Source of the DNA: Roseateles amylovorans
GTDB taxonomy: Bacteria; Pseudomonadota; Gammaproteobacteria; Burkholderiales; Burkholderiaceae_C
Assembly: GCF_025398155.2 (NCBI RefSeq)
Contig: NZ_CP104562.2
Location: 1,550,001 to 1,614,000 of the forward strand
Length of the DNA stretch: 64,000 nucleotides
Direction: 5' to 3'
Shown: one piece after another, positions 17,660-26,296 of the stretch
Layout: the number at the start of each line of letters is the position of its first letter
Numbering within the stretch: position 1 is the stretch's first letter
Made by a program: the position numbers and the translations under genes
The notes under the pieces: generated by a model
What the model was told of the DNA's origin: nothing
What the model saw: the letters and a program-made list of their open reading frames with translations, nothing else
Database searches by the model: none

Positions 17660-18490
17660 TCAATCCATCCCCGGCTTCTTGGCCTGGGTGCACGGCACCT
17701 GAAGGATCTCCTGCACCTGTCCGTCCAGCACCCGCGCGGCGGTCAGTTGACCGCCCCACACGCAGCCGGTGTCCAGCGCGAGCAGGTCGTCGCGCTGAAC
17801 CAGGCCCAGCGTCGACCAGTGACCGAAGGCGATCGGATGGCCCGCGGTGCGGCGCCCCGGCACATCGAACCAGGGCAGATAGCCGTCGGGCGCCAGGCCC
17901 AGGCCTTCTTTGGTCTTGAAGTCCAGCCTGCCCTTGGCGCTGCAGAACCGGATGCGGGTCAGCACATTGATGATGAAGCGCAAGCGGGGCACGCCGGTGA
18001 GGTCCTCGCTCCAGCGGTCGGGCTCGTTGCCGTACATCTGCGGCAGGAAGTCGGCCAGGTCCGGGCTGCGGAGCAGGGTGTGGACCTCGTCCGCCAGCGC
18101 CAGCACTTGGTCGGCATCCCATTGCGGCACGACGCCCGCATGCACCATCAGCCATCCCTGCGCACGTATCGCCAGCCGCTGGTGACGCACCCAGTCCAGC
18201 AGCGGCTCGCGGTCGGGCGCCTGCAGGATCGCGTCCAGCGTGTCGCTCTTGTGGGGGGCGCGCACGCCGGCGGCGGTGGCCAGCAGGTGGAGATCATGAT
18301 TGCCCAGCAAACACTGGGCGGCATCGCCCAGTGAATGCAGCCGCCGCAGCGTGGTGAGGGAATCCGGACCCCGGTTCACCAGATCGCCCAGCAGGTAGAT
18401 GCGGTCGCGGGAGGGAGAGAAGTCGATCTTCTCGAGCAGTCGGGCCAGTGCGTCGCAACAGCCTTGCAAATCGCCGATCAGGTAATGCAT
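17660..18490 (-). CDS. apaH: Symmetrical bis(5'-nucleosyl)-tetraphosphatase
   Basis: Cytoplasmic metallophosphatase of 276 residues that splits Ap4A into two ADP and so controls alarmone level. It shows the phosphoesterase signatures GDLQGCCDAL (GDxxG), LLGDLVNRGPDS (GDxxNRG), GNHDLHLLA (GNHD) and MVHAGVVPQWD. The ApaH-specific region PLLDWVRHQRLAI is present and the length matches the family. It is divergent from the CNNM/CBS gene, with ~100 bp between them. The four-residue C-terminal tail PGMD is unremarkable. Confidence 0.95.
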   Translation of the reverse strand: MHYLIGDLQGCCDALARLLEKIDFSPSRDRIYLLGDLVNRGPDSLTTLRRLHSLGDAAQCLLGNHDLHLLATAAGVRAPHKSDTLDAILQAPDREPLLDWVRHQRLAIRAQGWLMVHAGVVPQWDADQVLALADEVHTLLRSPDLADFLPQMYGNEPDRWSEDLTGVPRLRFIINVLTRIRFCSAKGRLDFKTKEGLGLAPDGYLPWFDVPGRRTAGHPIAFGHWSTLGLVQRDDLLALDTGCVWGGQLTAARVLDGQVQEILQVPCTQAKKPGMD

Positions 18491-18590
18491 GACCGGGATT
18501 CTGCGGTGTTCGTGTCACACCGGCTCTGCTAACCTTGTCAGCCTTGTGTTTTGGGCGCGACTCAGGGTTTGTACCGAGTCCGCGCTGTCA

Positions 18591-19892
18591 ATGGATACCG
18601 CCCTAGTTCTCTTTCTCATCCTGCTCAACGGTCTGTTCGCCATGTCGGAGATGGCCCTTACGGCGTCCCGCAAGGCACGTTTGCAAGTCATGGTGGAGAG
18701 CGGCGAAGGCGGCGCGCAGGCCGCCATGGACCTGCACGAGAACCCCACCAAGTTCCTCTCGACGGTGCAGATCGGCATCACGTCCATCGGCGTGCTCAAC
18801 GGCATCGTCGGTGAAGCGGCGTTTTCCGGCCCGCTGGCTGATGTGCTGCGCGCCAACACGCCGCTGAGTGCCCGGGCGTCCGACTACACCGCCACCGGCC
18901 TGGTGGTGCTGGTGCTGACCTTCGTGACCATCATCTTCGGCGAGCTGGTGCCCAAGCGCCTGGGCCAGATGTTCCCGGAGAACGTCGCCCGCCTGGTCGC
19001 GCCGCCGATGGAGATCATGTCGCTGATCACCCGGCCGTTCGTCAAGCTGCTGAGCTTCTGCACCGAATTCACCCTCAAGCTGCTGGGCATGGGCGGCCGC
19101 GCCAACCGGCTGGTGACCGAAGAAGAAATCGCTGCCAGCCTGGATGAAGGCCGCGATGCCGGTGTGATCGAGGAACACGAGCACCAGATGGTGCGCAACG
19201 TCTTCCGGCTCGACGAGCGTCAGATCGGCTCGATGATGATCCCGCGCGCGGAAATCGCCTGGCTGGACATCACCGATCGCCCCGACCAGGTGCTGCAGAT
19301 TCTGCGGGCGCACGGCTACAGCCGGTATCCGGTGTGCCGCGGCGGGCTTCACGATGTGGTGGGCGTGCTCAGCGCGCAGAATCTGCTGGCCCGCGCACTG
19401 GCGGGCGAATCGCTGGATCTGGCCCAGGGGCTTGACGCGCCGGTGTATGTACCTGAGACGCTGTCCGGCATGGAACTGCTGGCCCATATGCGGGGCGCTG
19501 AGACACCGCTGGTGTTCGTGGTGGATGAATATGGCGAAGTGCAGGGCGTGGTCGCCATGCGCGATGTGCTGGAGGCGATCGCGGGCGAGTTCAACTCGTC
19601 CGACGGCGCGGATGCCTGGGCGGTGCAGCGTGCGGACGGCAGCTGGCTGATGGACGGCCTGATCCCGGTGACCGAGCTGAAGGACCGCCTCGACTTGAAG
19701 GAACTGCCCGAGGAAGACCGCGGGCGCTACAACACGCTGGCCGGCATGGTCATGCTGCTGCTGGGGCGCCTGCCGCGTACGGCCGATGTGGTGGAGTGGG
19801 ACGCGTGGAGATTCGAGGTGGTTGACCTCGACGGCAAGCGTGTGGACAAGGTGCTGGTCTCGAGACTGGCCGATGATGGAGTGAGTGAATGA
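18591..19892 (+). CDS. CNNM/CBS-domain protein of the hemolysin (CorC/YtfL) family
   Basis: Inner-membrane protein of 433 residues. An N-terminal CNNM transmembrane domain (residues ~1-195, starting MDTALVLFLILLNGLFAMSE and containing ISRPFVKLL-like LITRPFVKLL) precedes two CBS domains (~215-335; PRAEIAWLDITDRPDQVLQ and YGEVQGVVAMRDVLEAI). A C-terminal CorC_HlyC domain follows (~345-433; WLMDGLIPVTELKDRLDL, RYNTLAGMVMLLLGRLP). Family members are linked to Mg/Co efflux or other divalent-cation handling; haemolysis is a historical label. The frame is open upstream, but the conserved N-terminus begins at 18591. It overlaps the SapC gene by 4 bp. Confidence 0.9.
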   Translation: MDTALVLFLILLNGLFAMSEMALTASRKARLQVMVESGEGGAQAAMDLHENPTKFLSTVQIGITSIGVLNGIVGEAAFSGPLADVLRANTPLSARASDYTATGLVVLVLTFVTIIFGELVPKRLGQMFPENVARLVAPPMEIMSLITRPFVKLLSFCTEFTLKLLGMGGRANRLVTEEEIAASLDEGRDAGVIEEHEHQMVRNVFRLDERQIGSMMIPRAEIAWLDITDRPDQVLQILRAHGYSRYPVCRGGLHDVVGVLSAQNLLARALAGESLDLAQGLDAPVYVPETLSGMELLAHMRGAETPLVFVVDEYGEVQGVVAMRDVLEAIAGEFNSSDGADAWAVQRADGSWLMDGLIPVTELKDRLDLKELPEEDRGRYNTLAGMVMLLLGRLPRTADVVEWDAWRFEVVDLDGKRVDKVLVSRLADDGVSE

Positions 19893-20629
19893 GCAACCCC
19901 CCGATGTATGGCAATCTGGTCCCGCTGGACCGCACGCAGCACAAGAACCTGCGCATGAGCACCGTGAAGTCCTCGCTGGACCGCATCGCGGGGCTGAATT
20001 CGCTGTTCGTGGCGGTGGCCGAGTTTTCCGACGCCTGCAAGGATTTCCCGGTGGTGTTCGTGCGCGTGGGCGCGGCCGTGGAGGGCCAGCGTCAGGCGGT
20101 GGCACCGCTGGCCGTGTTCGGCCTCAAGCCAGGCAGCAACCTGTTCATCAAGGACGGCCTGTGGACCGGTCGCTACCTGCCGGCCTACATCCGCCGCTAC
20201 CCGTTCGCGATGGCCCGCATCGACGACGGCGAAAACATGGCACTGTGCATCGACGACGCCTGGGACGGTTTCTCGCAGACCGACGGCGCGCCGCTGTTCG
20301 ACGACAAGGGCGAAGCGACCGAGCTGCTGCTCAACGCCAAGAATTTCTGTGAGGAGTTCGAGCGCGAAGCCGACCGCACCCGCCAGGCCTGCGATGTGCT
20401 GCAAGACCTGAACCTGCTGCAGGACATGCGCTTCGAGGCGACCATGAGCAGCGGCGAGAAGCTGGACGTGGATGGTTTCATGACCATCAATGAAAAGGCC
20501 CTGGCCGAGCTGCCGGACGACAAGGTGCTGGAACTGCACCGCAACGGCCTGCTGGAGCTGATCACGATGCATCGCGTGTCGCTGGGTCACATGTCTCGCC
20601 TGGCCACCCAGTACCAGCCGGTGGCCTGA
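19889..20629 (+). CDS. SapC family protein
   Basis: Protein of 246 residues matching the SapC family (S-layer-related proteins first named in Campylobacter; function in proteobacteria unclear). Recognisable segments are YGNLVPLDRTQHKNLRMS near the N-terminus, the central LPAYIRRYPFAMA and the FMTINEKALAELPDD region near the C-terminus. There is no signal peptide or membrane helix, so it is probably cytoplasmic. The start overlaps the stop of the CNNM/CBS gene (ATGA), which indicates one operon. A strong terminator follows at 20765. Confidence 0.9.
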   Translation: MSNPPMYGNLVPLDRTQHKNLRMSTVKSSLDRIAGLNSLFVAVAEFSDACKDFPVVFVRVGAAVEGQRQAVAPLAVFGLKPGSNLFIKDGLWTGRYLPAYIRRYPFAMARIDDGENMALCIDDAWDGFSQTDGAPLFDDKGEATELLLNAKNFCEEFEREADRTRQACDVLQDLNLLQDMRFEATMSSGEKLDVDGFMTINEKALAELPDDKVLELHRNGLLELITMHRVSLGHMSRLATQYQPVA

Positions 20630-20764
20630 GGGCCTGGTTCCGCTGCCCGCGTGGCGTCGGACGGCCTGGCCTGACCGGGTCTTGCCGTCGCGCTGACGGG
20701 TCGACCGGACCGTGACGCGGAGGGTGCTTCTTTCTCCGATCGCGCTCTCTGCGAATGCGCCACG

Positions 20765-20803
20765 CGCGCCTGACTGCGGAACGTTCCGCGGCAGGCGCGT
20801 TTT
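20765..20803 (+). terminator. Rho-independent terminator after the SapC operon
   Basis: A near-perfect hairpin with a ~17-bp GC-rich stem (CGCGCCTG.CTGCGGAAC pairing with GTTCCGCGGCAGGCGCG), directly followed by TTTT at 20800-20803. Confidence 0.8.
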
Positions 20804-20947
20804 GCTTGCGGGCAGCCGGTGTTGGTGGTCAGACCGATGGTCGCGTCGCTCCCCCCAAACGGTGGGCGAAGAACGACGCGGGTTTGCGTGAAGGTGAGGA
20901 GGCGACCTGCGTCGCTAGCATTTAGAGGCCCGAAGAGGTCGTGATCC

Positions 20948-22327
20948 ATGTTGTTTGAGGTTTTTTTGTCATCCCCTGCGGTGGAGGCGGTGTTTTCACC
21001 GACCGCGGTGGTCCAGGCCATGATGGATGTCGAGGCCGCGCTGGCGCGCGCCCAGGCCCGAGCCGGGCTGATGCCGGCGACGGCGGCGCAGGCCATCGTG
21101 AGCCTGTGTCGCGCGGAGCTGTATGACGTCCCGGCCTTGCTGGCGGCCGCGCCCCGGGCGGGCAGCCTGGCCATGCCGGTGGTGCAACGGCTGCGAGAGA
21201 CGGTCGCGTTGTTCGACCCGTCGGCGGCCGCCTATGTGCATCGCAGCGCGGCGGCCCAGGACATCGTCGACACCGCGATGGTGCTGTGCACCCGCGAGGC
21301 GCTTCGGTTGATCGACGATGATCTGCTCACGCTCTGCGGTCATCTGCTGGACTTGGCCGAGCGCCATGAGGCGGTGCCGATGCTGGGGCGCACCTTGATG
21401 CAGCCGGCGCAGGTGATCAGTTTCCGCTTCAAGGTGATGAACTGGCTGATGCCGCTGCTGCGCAGCGCTGAGATGCTGCGTCGTCAGGCGGATGCGGCGC
21501 TGATGTTGCAGTTCGGCGGGCCGGTGGGCACGCTGGACAGCCTGGGCGAGCATGCCGAGGCGGTGTTGGAGGCGATGTCGCAGGACTTGCGCCTGGCCGT
21601 GCCCGACATGTGCTGGCATACCCAGCGCGACCGCGGCATGCGGCTGGCGGCCGAAATCGGCATCATGTGTGGCGCCCTGGGTAAGCTGGCCCAGGATGTG
21701 GCGCTGATGGGCCAGGCCGAGGTCGAGGAGCTGAGCGAGCCGCAGGCCGATGGCCGTGGCGTCTGCATCACCTTGCCGCACAAGCACAACCCGGTGGCGG
21801 CGCAGCAGGCGATGGCCGCCGTGCAGCGCGTGCCGCAGCGCATCGCCAGCATGTTCAGCTGCATGACGCCCCAGCATGAACGCGGTCTGGGCCAGATCCA
21901 GGCCGAACTGGCGGAATGGAACGGCCTGTTGGGCAACGCCCACGCCGCCGTGCAGGCGCTGGCCCAGTCGATGGCAGCGCCGACGGTGCGCCCGGAACGG
22001 ATGCGCGCCCACGTGGCTGCGCGGCAAGGGCTGGTCGCCAGCGAGGGGCTGGAGTTGCTCCTGCTGCCGCGGCTGGGTCGTCAGCGCACTGCCGCCATGT
22101 TGCAGGACATCATCCACCGCGTGCGGCAGGGGCAGGGCTCCATGCGAGAGATGCTGGTCCAGTCATTGGACCAAGGCGAATTGCCCGCCAACGCCATTGC
22201 CGAAGGCGACCTGGATGCTTTGTTCGACATGGACACCAGTGCACGCCTGGCCGACCAGCGCGTCGAATCGCTTCTTCAGGACGCACGGCGCCGCTGCGAT
22301 GCGCTTGCCTCGCGTCCGCTCGGGTGA
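20948..22327 (+). CDS. pcaB: Fumarase/aspartase-superfamily lyase, PcaB-like (3-carboxy-cis,cis-muconate cycloisomerase)
   Basis: Protein of 459 residues resembling PcaB, which lactonises 3-carboxymuconate in the protocatechuate branch of the beta-ketoadipate pathway. PcaB-like segments include FSPTAVVQAMMDVEAALARAQ near the N-terminus, the central RTLMQPAQVISFRFKVMNWL and CWHTQRDRGMRLAAE. The superfamily loop, usually GSSTMPHKRNPV, here reads VCITLPHKHNPV, so the Ser-Ser pair is lost. No other pca gene is nearby, and the gene stands alone after a terminator. The fold assignment is firm; the reaction is less certain. Confidence 0.8.
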   Translation: MLFEVFLSSPAVEAVFSPTAVVQAMMDVEAALARAQARAGLMPATAAQAIVSLCRAELYDVPALLAAAPRAGSLAMPVVQRLRETVALFDPSAAAYVHRSAAAQDIVDTAMVLCTREALRLIDDDLLTLCGHLLDLAERHEAVPMLGRTLMQPAQVISFRFKVMNWLMPLLRSAEMLRRQADAALMLQFGGPVGTLDSLGEHAEAVLEAMSQDLRLAVPDMCWHTQRDRGMRLAAEIGIMCGALGKLAQDVALMGQAEVEELSEPQADGRGVCITLPHKHNPVAAQQAMAAVQRVPQRIASMFSCMTPQHERGLGQIQAELAEWNGLLGNAHAAVQALAQSMAAPTVRPERMRAHVAARQGLVASEGLELLLLPRLGRQRTAAMLQDIIHRVRQGQGSMREMLVQSLDQGELPANAIAEGDLDALFDMDTSARLADQRVESLLQDARRRCDALASRPLG

Positions 22328-22792
22328 GTGTTCACGGCGCCTTGCCGGCGTCCGCGTTGAGACCTTTGCGTTTGCCGGGAAACGGTTCCGACGCATGGAC
22401 CTTGAATTCCCCCAGACTCTGAGAGGCTTTTAGCTCCCAAAAGGGGTGACATTGAAGCCAAGGCATTCCGCATGGCGAACATTTGCACCCGAAGTTACCC
22501 GATCGGCGTTTTTCCGGAGACGTTGAGCCAGCGGCTGAAGGCAACGCGATCGCCATCCCCCAAAGTGGGGCGCCAGCCCAGGCAATTGGCGCTCCGCAAG
22601 GTTGGTGAGCACTCTTTCACCTCGTTCCCTCATTCGCGGGGTATCGCAGTGATGGGGGATTGACCAGCCCCAAGGACCCGGTACAGACCCGTAAGCCCAT
22701 CGTCGCAATTGTTAACTATCGTTGCAGCCGGAATTAATTACTTTGGGTGGAGCCTAGACTTGCCTCCATAACCGATGAGTCTGGAGTTGGGA
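22328..22792. other. Gene-free region with lower GC before the N-acyl amino acid synthase
   Basis: About 465 bp without a convincing reading frame; GC and codon pattern fall below the surroundings. The last ~90 bp are AT-rich (AATTGTTAACTATCG, GGAATTAATTACTTTG) and probably hold the promoter of the next gene. No clear hairpin terminator for the upstream lyase was seen. Confidence 0.5.
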
Positions 22793-23548
22793 ATGAGCGA
22801 CGAAGCAAATCTATCGAGCATCGAGCTGGAGGCCCCTGCGAGCGCATTGCAGGCCTACCAGTCGATTCCGCGACAGATGGCGTTTTCGCGCTCTGGCTCG
22901 ATTGAGCTGGTTTCTCGGGACACCGAACAGGGCCCGATTGAGATTCGCGCCTTGATGGAAGAGACCAGCCATTCGCTGGTCGAGCGCCGTTATGCGTCGC
23001 GGGGTTACAAGCTGAGCCGCTCGGCGGACGTCACGCTGGGGGCGTACTGGGAAGGTCGTCTGGTGTCGACCTTTGGCATGCGTCGGGATGTGGGCGTGCT
23101 GGGCGCCGACCAGAGTTTTCCGGATGAAATGGCGGCCATGCGTGCCCGCGGCTGGAAGATTTGCGAGCTGACCCGTTTTGCCGCAGATCCGGAGGGCCCG
23201 TCAAAGATGGTGCTGGCCAGCCTGTCGCATCTGGCCTATCTGCATGCGGCCCACCACTGGGGTGCGGACTATCTGGTGATCGAGGTGAATCCGCGTCATA
23301 CCGGCTTCTACCGCCGGATGTTGGATTTCCAGACCCATGGCGAACAGCGGCTGCATCGCGGCGTCGGTGCGCCGGCGGTGCTGATGAGCCTGTCGATTCC
23401 GTACGGCTCGACCCTGGTCAAGAAGCATGGCGGCAAGCTGGCCGAAGGGCGTTCCCGCACGCTGTTCCCGTATTTCTTCTCCGTCGACGAAGAAGCCCAT
23501 CTGCGTGACCGCCTGGCGGACGTGTACGGCTACGGTTACGACGCCTGA
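22793..23548 (+). CDS. N-acyl amino acid synthase (FeeM-type, GNAT fold)
   Basis: Protein of about 251 residues related to long-chain N-acyl amino acid synthases, which resemble autoinducer synthases and join a fatty acyl chain from acyl-ACP to an amino acid. Characteristic segments are IEIRALMEETSHSLVERRYASRGY, LVSTFGMRRD, the acceptor-site region WKICELTRFAADPEGP, and DYLVIEVNPRHTGFYRRMLDF. ATG at 22793 is chosen because GGAG stands 6 nt before it; ATG at 22775 is in frame. In Burkholderiales this family often occurs with PEP-CTERM/exosortase genes, which agrees with an EpsA-like regulator 3 kb downstream. The product's role here is unknown. Confidence 0.75.
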   Translation: MSDEANLSSIELEAPASALQAYQSIPRQMAFSRSGSIELVSRDTEQGPIEIRALMEETSHSLVERRYASRGYKLSRSADVTLGAYWEGRLVSTFGMRRDVGVLGADQSFPDEMAAMRARGWKICELTRFAADPEGPSKMVLASLSHLAYLHAAHHWGADYLVIEVNPRHTGFYRRMLDFQTHGEQRLHRGVGAPAVLMSLSIPYGSTLVKKHGGKLAEGRSRTLFPYFFSVDEEAHLRDRLADVYGYGYDA

Positions 23549-23632
23549 GAGATCGCTGACCGGGCGGCGCTGGCATCGCACCTTCGCGCAGGGACGGCAT
23601 CGATCCCGAGTCGCACTGGGGGCAGCACCCCA

Positions 23633-23668
23633 AACAAAGGCCCGAGCTCGTCGCTCCGGGCCTTTGTT
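23633..23668 (+). terminator. Rho-independent terminator, possibly bidirectional
   Basis: A 12-bp stem, AACAAAGGCCCG pairing with CGGGCCTTTGTT, around a 12-nt loop. T-rich sequence follows on the plus strand and A-rich sequence precedes. It separates the N-acyl amino acid synthase from egtD, which runs toward it. Confidence 0.8.
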
Positions 23669-23755
23669 GTTGTCCGAAACAGGCTGAGACGGCGCAGGTT
23701 CAACCTGTTTGCCGGTGCGTTCATTCGACCGGGTCACCCTGGTGTGCCGTCGGCC

Positions 23756-24670
23756 TCAGGCCGCCAGCCAGTGCAGGCTGAACCACTTGGCATCATCCGT
23801 CCAGACGGTCTGGGGAACAAAGCCGGCCTCGCGGGCGAGCTGCTGGAAGGTCTCGACGCTGTACTTGTAGGAGCTCTCGGTGTGCAGGCTTTGGCCGGGC
23901 ACCAACGGATAGCGTCGCCCTTGCAACTGCAGCATCTGGGGGCCGCGCGGCAACAGGTGCATTTCGATGCGCTGCCGGCGGGGTTCGTAGAAGGCGTAAT
24001 GGTCGAAGCCCTGGGCGTCGTATTCCAGCCCCAGCTCCCGCTGAGCGTGTCGCAGCAGATTGAGATTGAACCGGGCGGTGACGCCCTGCGCATCGTTGTA
24101 GGCGGCATGCAGCAAGGCGGGGTCCTTGATCAGGTCCACGCCGATGAGCAAGGCGCCGCCATCCAGTTCGGTGCGAAGCAGCTTGAGGAAGGTCAGCGCC
24201 TCCTGCGGATCGAAGTTTCCGATGCTGGAGCCGGGGAAGAAGCCGATGCGGCGCCCGCCCTCCGGCGCCTCCGGCAGCCGATGCGCGCGGGTGAAGTCGG
24301 CGATCACCGGCGTGATGCGCAGGTGGGGGTACTCACGCCACAGGCTTTCGCAGGCGGCCAGCAGATGAGGGCCGGAAATGTCCACCGGCGCGAAGCTGTG
24401 CAACTGCGGCGCATGCGCCAGCAAGCGCCGGACCTTGACCAGCGCGCCCGCGCCGTACTCGATCAACTGCGCGGACTGCCCCATGCGGGCGGCGAACTCC
24501 GGCGCGTGCTGGTCGAGCAAGGCGAGTTCGGTGCGGGTGGGGTAGTACTCCGGCAGCTCGCAAATGCGCTCGAAGAGCGAAGAGCCCTGGGCGTCGTAGA
24601 AATACTTCGGAGAGATGCTGTGGTCGGGGCCAGCCAGCGCGGCGTGAAGGTCTTCAGCGAAACTGCTCAT
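23756..24670 (-). CDS. egtD: L-histidine N(alpha)-methyltransferase
   Basis: SAM-dependent enzyme of 304 residues that trimethylates histidine to hercynine, the first step of ergothioneine synthesis. Family segments are SPKYFYDAQGSSLFERICELPEYYPTRTE at the N-terminus, LIEYGAGALVKVRRLL for SAM binding, PVDISGPHL and FFPGSSIGNFDP. The C-terminal MHLLPRG and SSYKYS regions are also present. The start at 24670 overlaps the egtB stop by 4 bp, so the pair is co-translated. The frame is open upstream, but the upstream part is the egtB antisense frame and is not protein-like. Confidence 0.95.
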   Translation of the reverse strand: MSSFAEDLHAALAGPDHSISPKYFYDAQGSSLFERICELPEYYPTRTELALLDQHAPEFAARMGQSAQLIEYGAGALVKVRRLLAHAPQLHSFAPVDISGPHLLAACESLWREYPHLRITPVIADFTRAHRLPEAPEGGRRIGFFPGSSIGNFDPQEALTFLKLLRTELDGGALLIGVDLIKDPALLHAAYNDAQGVTARFNLNLLRHAQRELGLEYDAQGFDHYAFYEPRRQRIEMHLLPRGPQMLQLQGRRYPLVPGQSLHTESSYKYSVETFQQLAREAGFVPQTVWTDDAKWFSLHWLAA

Positions 24671-25950
24671 GCGTGGATCTCCGCGCGTGAACGCGCATCG
24701 CGGGCCAATCGCAGCCCGGTGAACTGCCAGCGCGCGGCTGGCGGGAAGAAGTTGCGGTAGGTCGATCGGGTATGCCCCGGCGGGGTGGCCAGGCTGCCGC
24801 CGCGCAGCACCAGTTGGCCGACCATGAACTTGCCGTTGTATTCCGCGGCTGCGCCTTCCAGCGGGCGGAAGCCCGGGTAGGGGTGGTAGGCGGAGCGCGT
24901 CCACTGCCAGGCCTGGTCGAACAGTTGCGACATGCCCGGCAGGGCGCTGGCGGCCTCCCATTCGAATTCGCTGGGCAGTCGTGCACCGGCCCACTCGGCA
25001 TAGGCGGCCGCTTCATAGAAGCTGAGCTGCATCACCGGGGCGTGGTCGTCCAGCGGATGGACGCCGTTCAGGCCGAACACGGACCAGGCGACCTGCGATG
25101 CCGGGGCGTCCTGTTCGTTCTCGCTCTCGCTCGCTTTCTCGTCCTCGATCCAGTAGAGCGGCGCGCGCCAGCCTTGCGACTTCACCGTCGCCCAGCCGTC
25201 GGACAACCACCAGCGCGGGTCGCGGTAACCGCCGTCCTCGATGAAGCGACGGTATTCGCCACAGGTCACCAGGCGGCTCGACATCTCGAAAGGTTCCAGC
25301 CAGACACGGTGTCGCGGCCCTTCGTTGTCGAAGGCGAATCCGGTCTCGTCGCCGTCGGCATGGCCGATCTCGACCAATCCGCCGTCATGGGCGAGCCAGG
25401 ATGATGTGCTGGCGGAGATCGCTGTGGGCTGGCGTTCGATGAGCGCGGGCCGCCAGGGATGGCAAGACAACAGGTGGAGCGCATCGGTCAGCAGCAATTC
25501 CTGATGCTGTTGCTCGTGCTGCAGCCCCAGCGCGAGCGTCGGTGCCACCACCGCCTGCCAGAGGGGCTCCGCACATTGCGCGATGAGCTGATGCAGATGC
25601 CGGTCGACGTGGCTGCGGTAGTCCCGAACCTCGGTCAGCGAGGGCCGGGTCAGCAGGCCACGCTGCGGGCGAGGATGCCGAGGCCCCAGGCCTTCGTAAT
25701 AGGAATTGAAGAGGTAGTGGTAGCGCTCGTCCAGGGGCTGATAGCCCGCGAGATGCGGGCGCAGCAGCAGCGCCTCGAAGAACCAGCTCGTATGGGCCTG
25801 ATGCCATTTGGCCGGACTGGCGTCCGGCATGGATTGGGCGGCCTGATCCTCATCGGACAGGGTCTCCGCCAAGGCCAGGGTATGACGTCGCACCGCATCG
25901 AAGCGACGCGACCATTCGCGCCGCTGATGCGGCAAATCCGGATCCGACAT
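24667..25950 (-). CDS. egtB: Hercynine oxygenase / ergothioneine sulfoxide synthase
   Basis: Non-haem iron enzyme of 427 residues that forms the C-S bond between hercynine and a thiol donor. An N-terminal DinB-like domain supplies the iron ligands (WHQAHTSWFFE and LQHEQQHQELLL). The C-terminal FGE-sulfatase domain contains FAFDNEGPRHRVWLEPF, the segment WWLSDGWATVKSQGW and LRGGSLATPPGHTRSTYRNFFPP. The start at 25950 has GGAG 7 nt upstream; the frame's earlier extension is not conserved in character. No egtA or egtC is nearby, so the thiol donor (cysteine or gamma-glutamylcysteine) cannot be told. A 19-bp palindrome lies ~110 bp upstream. Confidence 0.95.
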   Translation of the reverse strand: MSDPDLPHQRREWSRRFDAVRRHTLALAETLSDEDQAAQSMPDASPAKWHQAHTSWFFEALLLRPHLAGYQPLDERYHYLFNSYYEGLGPRHPRPQRGLLTRPSLTEVRDYRSHVDRHLHQLIAQCAEPLWQAVVAPTLALGLQHEQQHQELLLTDALHLLSCHPWRPALIERQPTAISASTSSWLAHDGGLVEIGHADGDETGFAFDNEGPRHRVWLEPFEMSSRLVTCGEYRRFIEDGGYRDPRWWLSDGWATVKSQGWRAPLYWIEDEKASESENEQDAPASQVAWSVFGLNGVHPLDDHAPVMQLSFYEAAAYAEWAGARLPSEFEWEAASALPGMSQLFDQAWQWTRSAYHPYPGFRPLEGAAAEYNGKFMVGQLVLRGGSLATPPGHTRSTYRNFFPPAARWQFTGLRLARDARSRAEIHA

Positions 25951-26058
25951 GCAAGCAACTCCTGCGGCCCGTGGGGGCGAGCCGCACAACAACGGTAGCC
26001 GATTTGGCCATGCCGCGCCCGCCTTGGGCCACTCTCCTAAGGCGGAGGCGGCCGCCAA

Positions 26059-26077
26059 ACTGACACCGCCTGTCAGT
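26059..26077. promoter_or_regulatory. Palindromic operator candidate upstream of egtB
   Basis: ACTGACA-CCGCC-TGTCAGT is a perfect 7-bp inverted repeat with a 5-bp centre. It sits between the divergent egtB and EpsA-like luxR genes, where a regulator could control either one. Confidence 0.4.
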
Positions 26078-26296
26078 AAGGGCAAGGACGATTCCCGGCC
26101 GACGGGACAGGGATGACCAGAAGTCAGACGGCCCGCTGGCAGATCGGCTCGTCGGCGCAGAGAACGACGTCTGCCTGCGGGACAGTCATCCGCAAGGCCC
26201 GCCCCCCAGCGCCCAGCCGATTCATCGTCGCGTCATGCGATGGCGGCACCCTGCGCTCGATCCGGTTGCTGATGGCCGGACCGCTGCCACCTGCTC

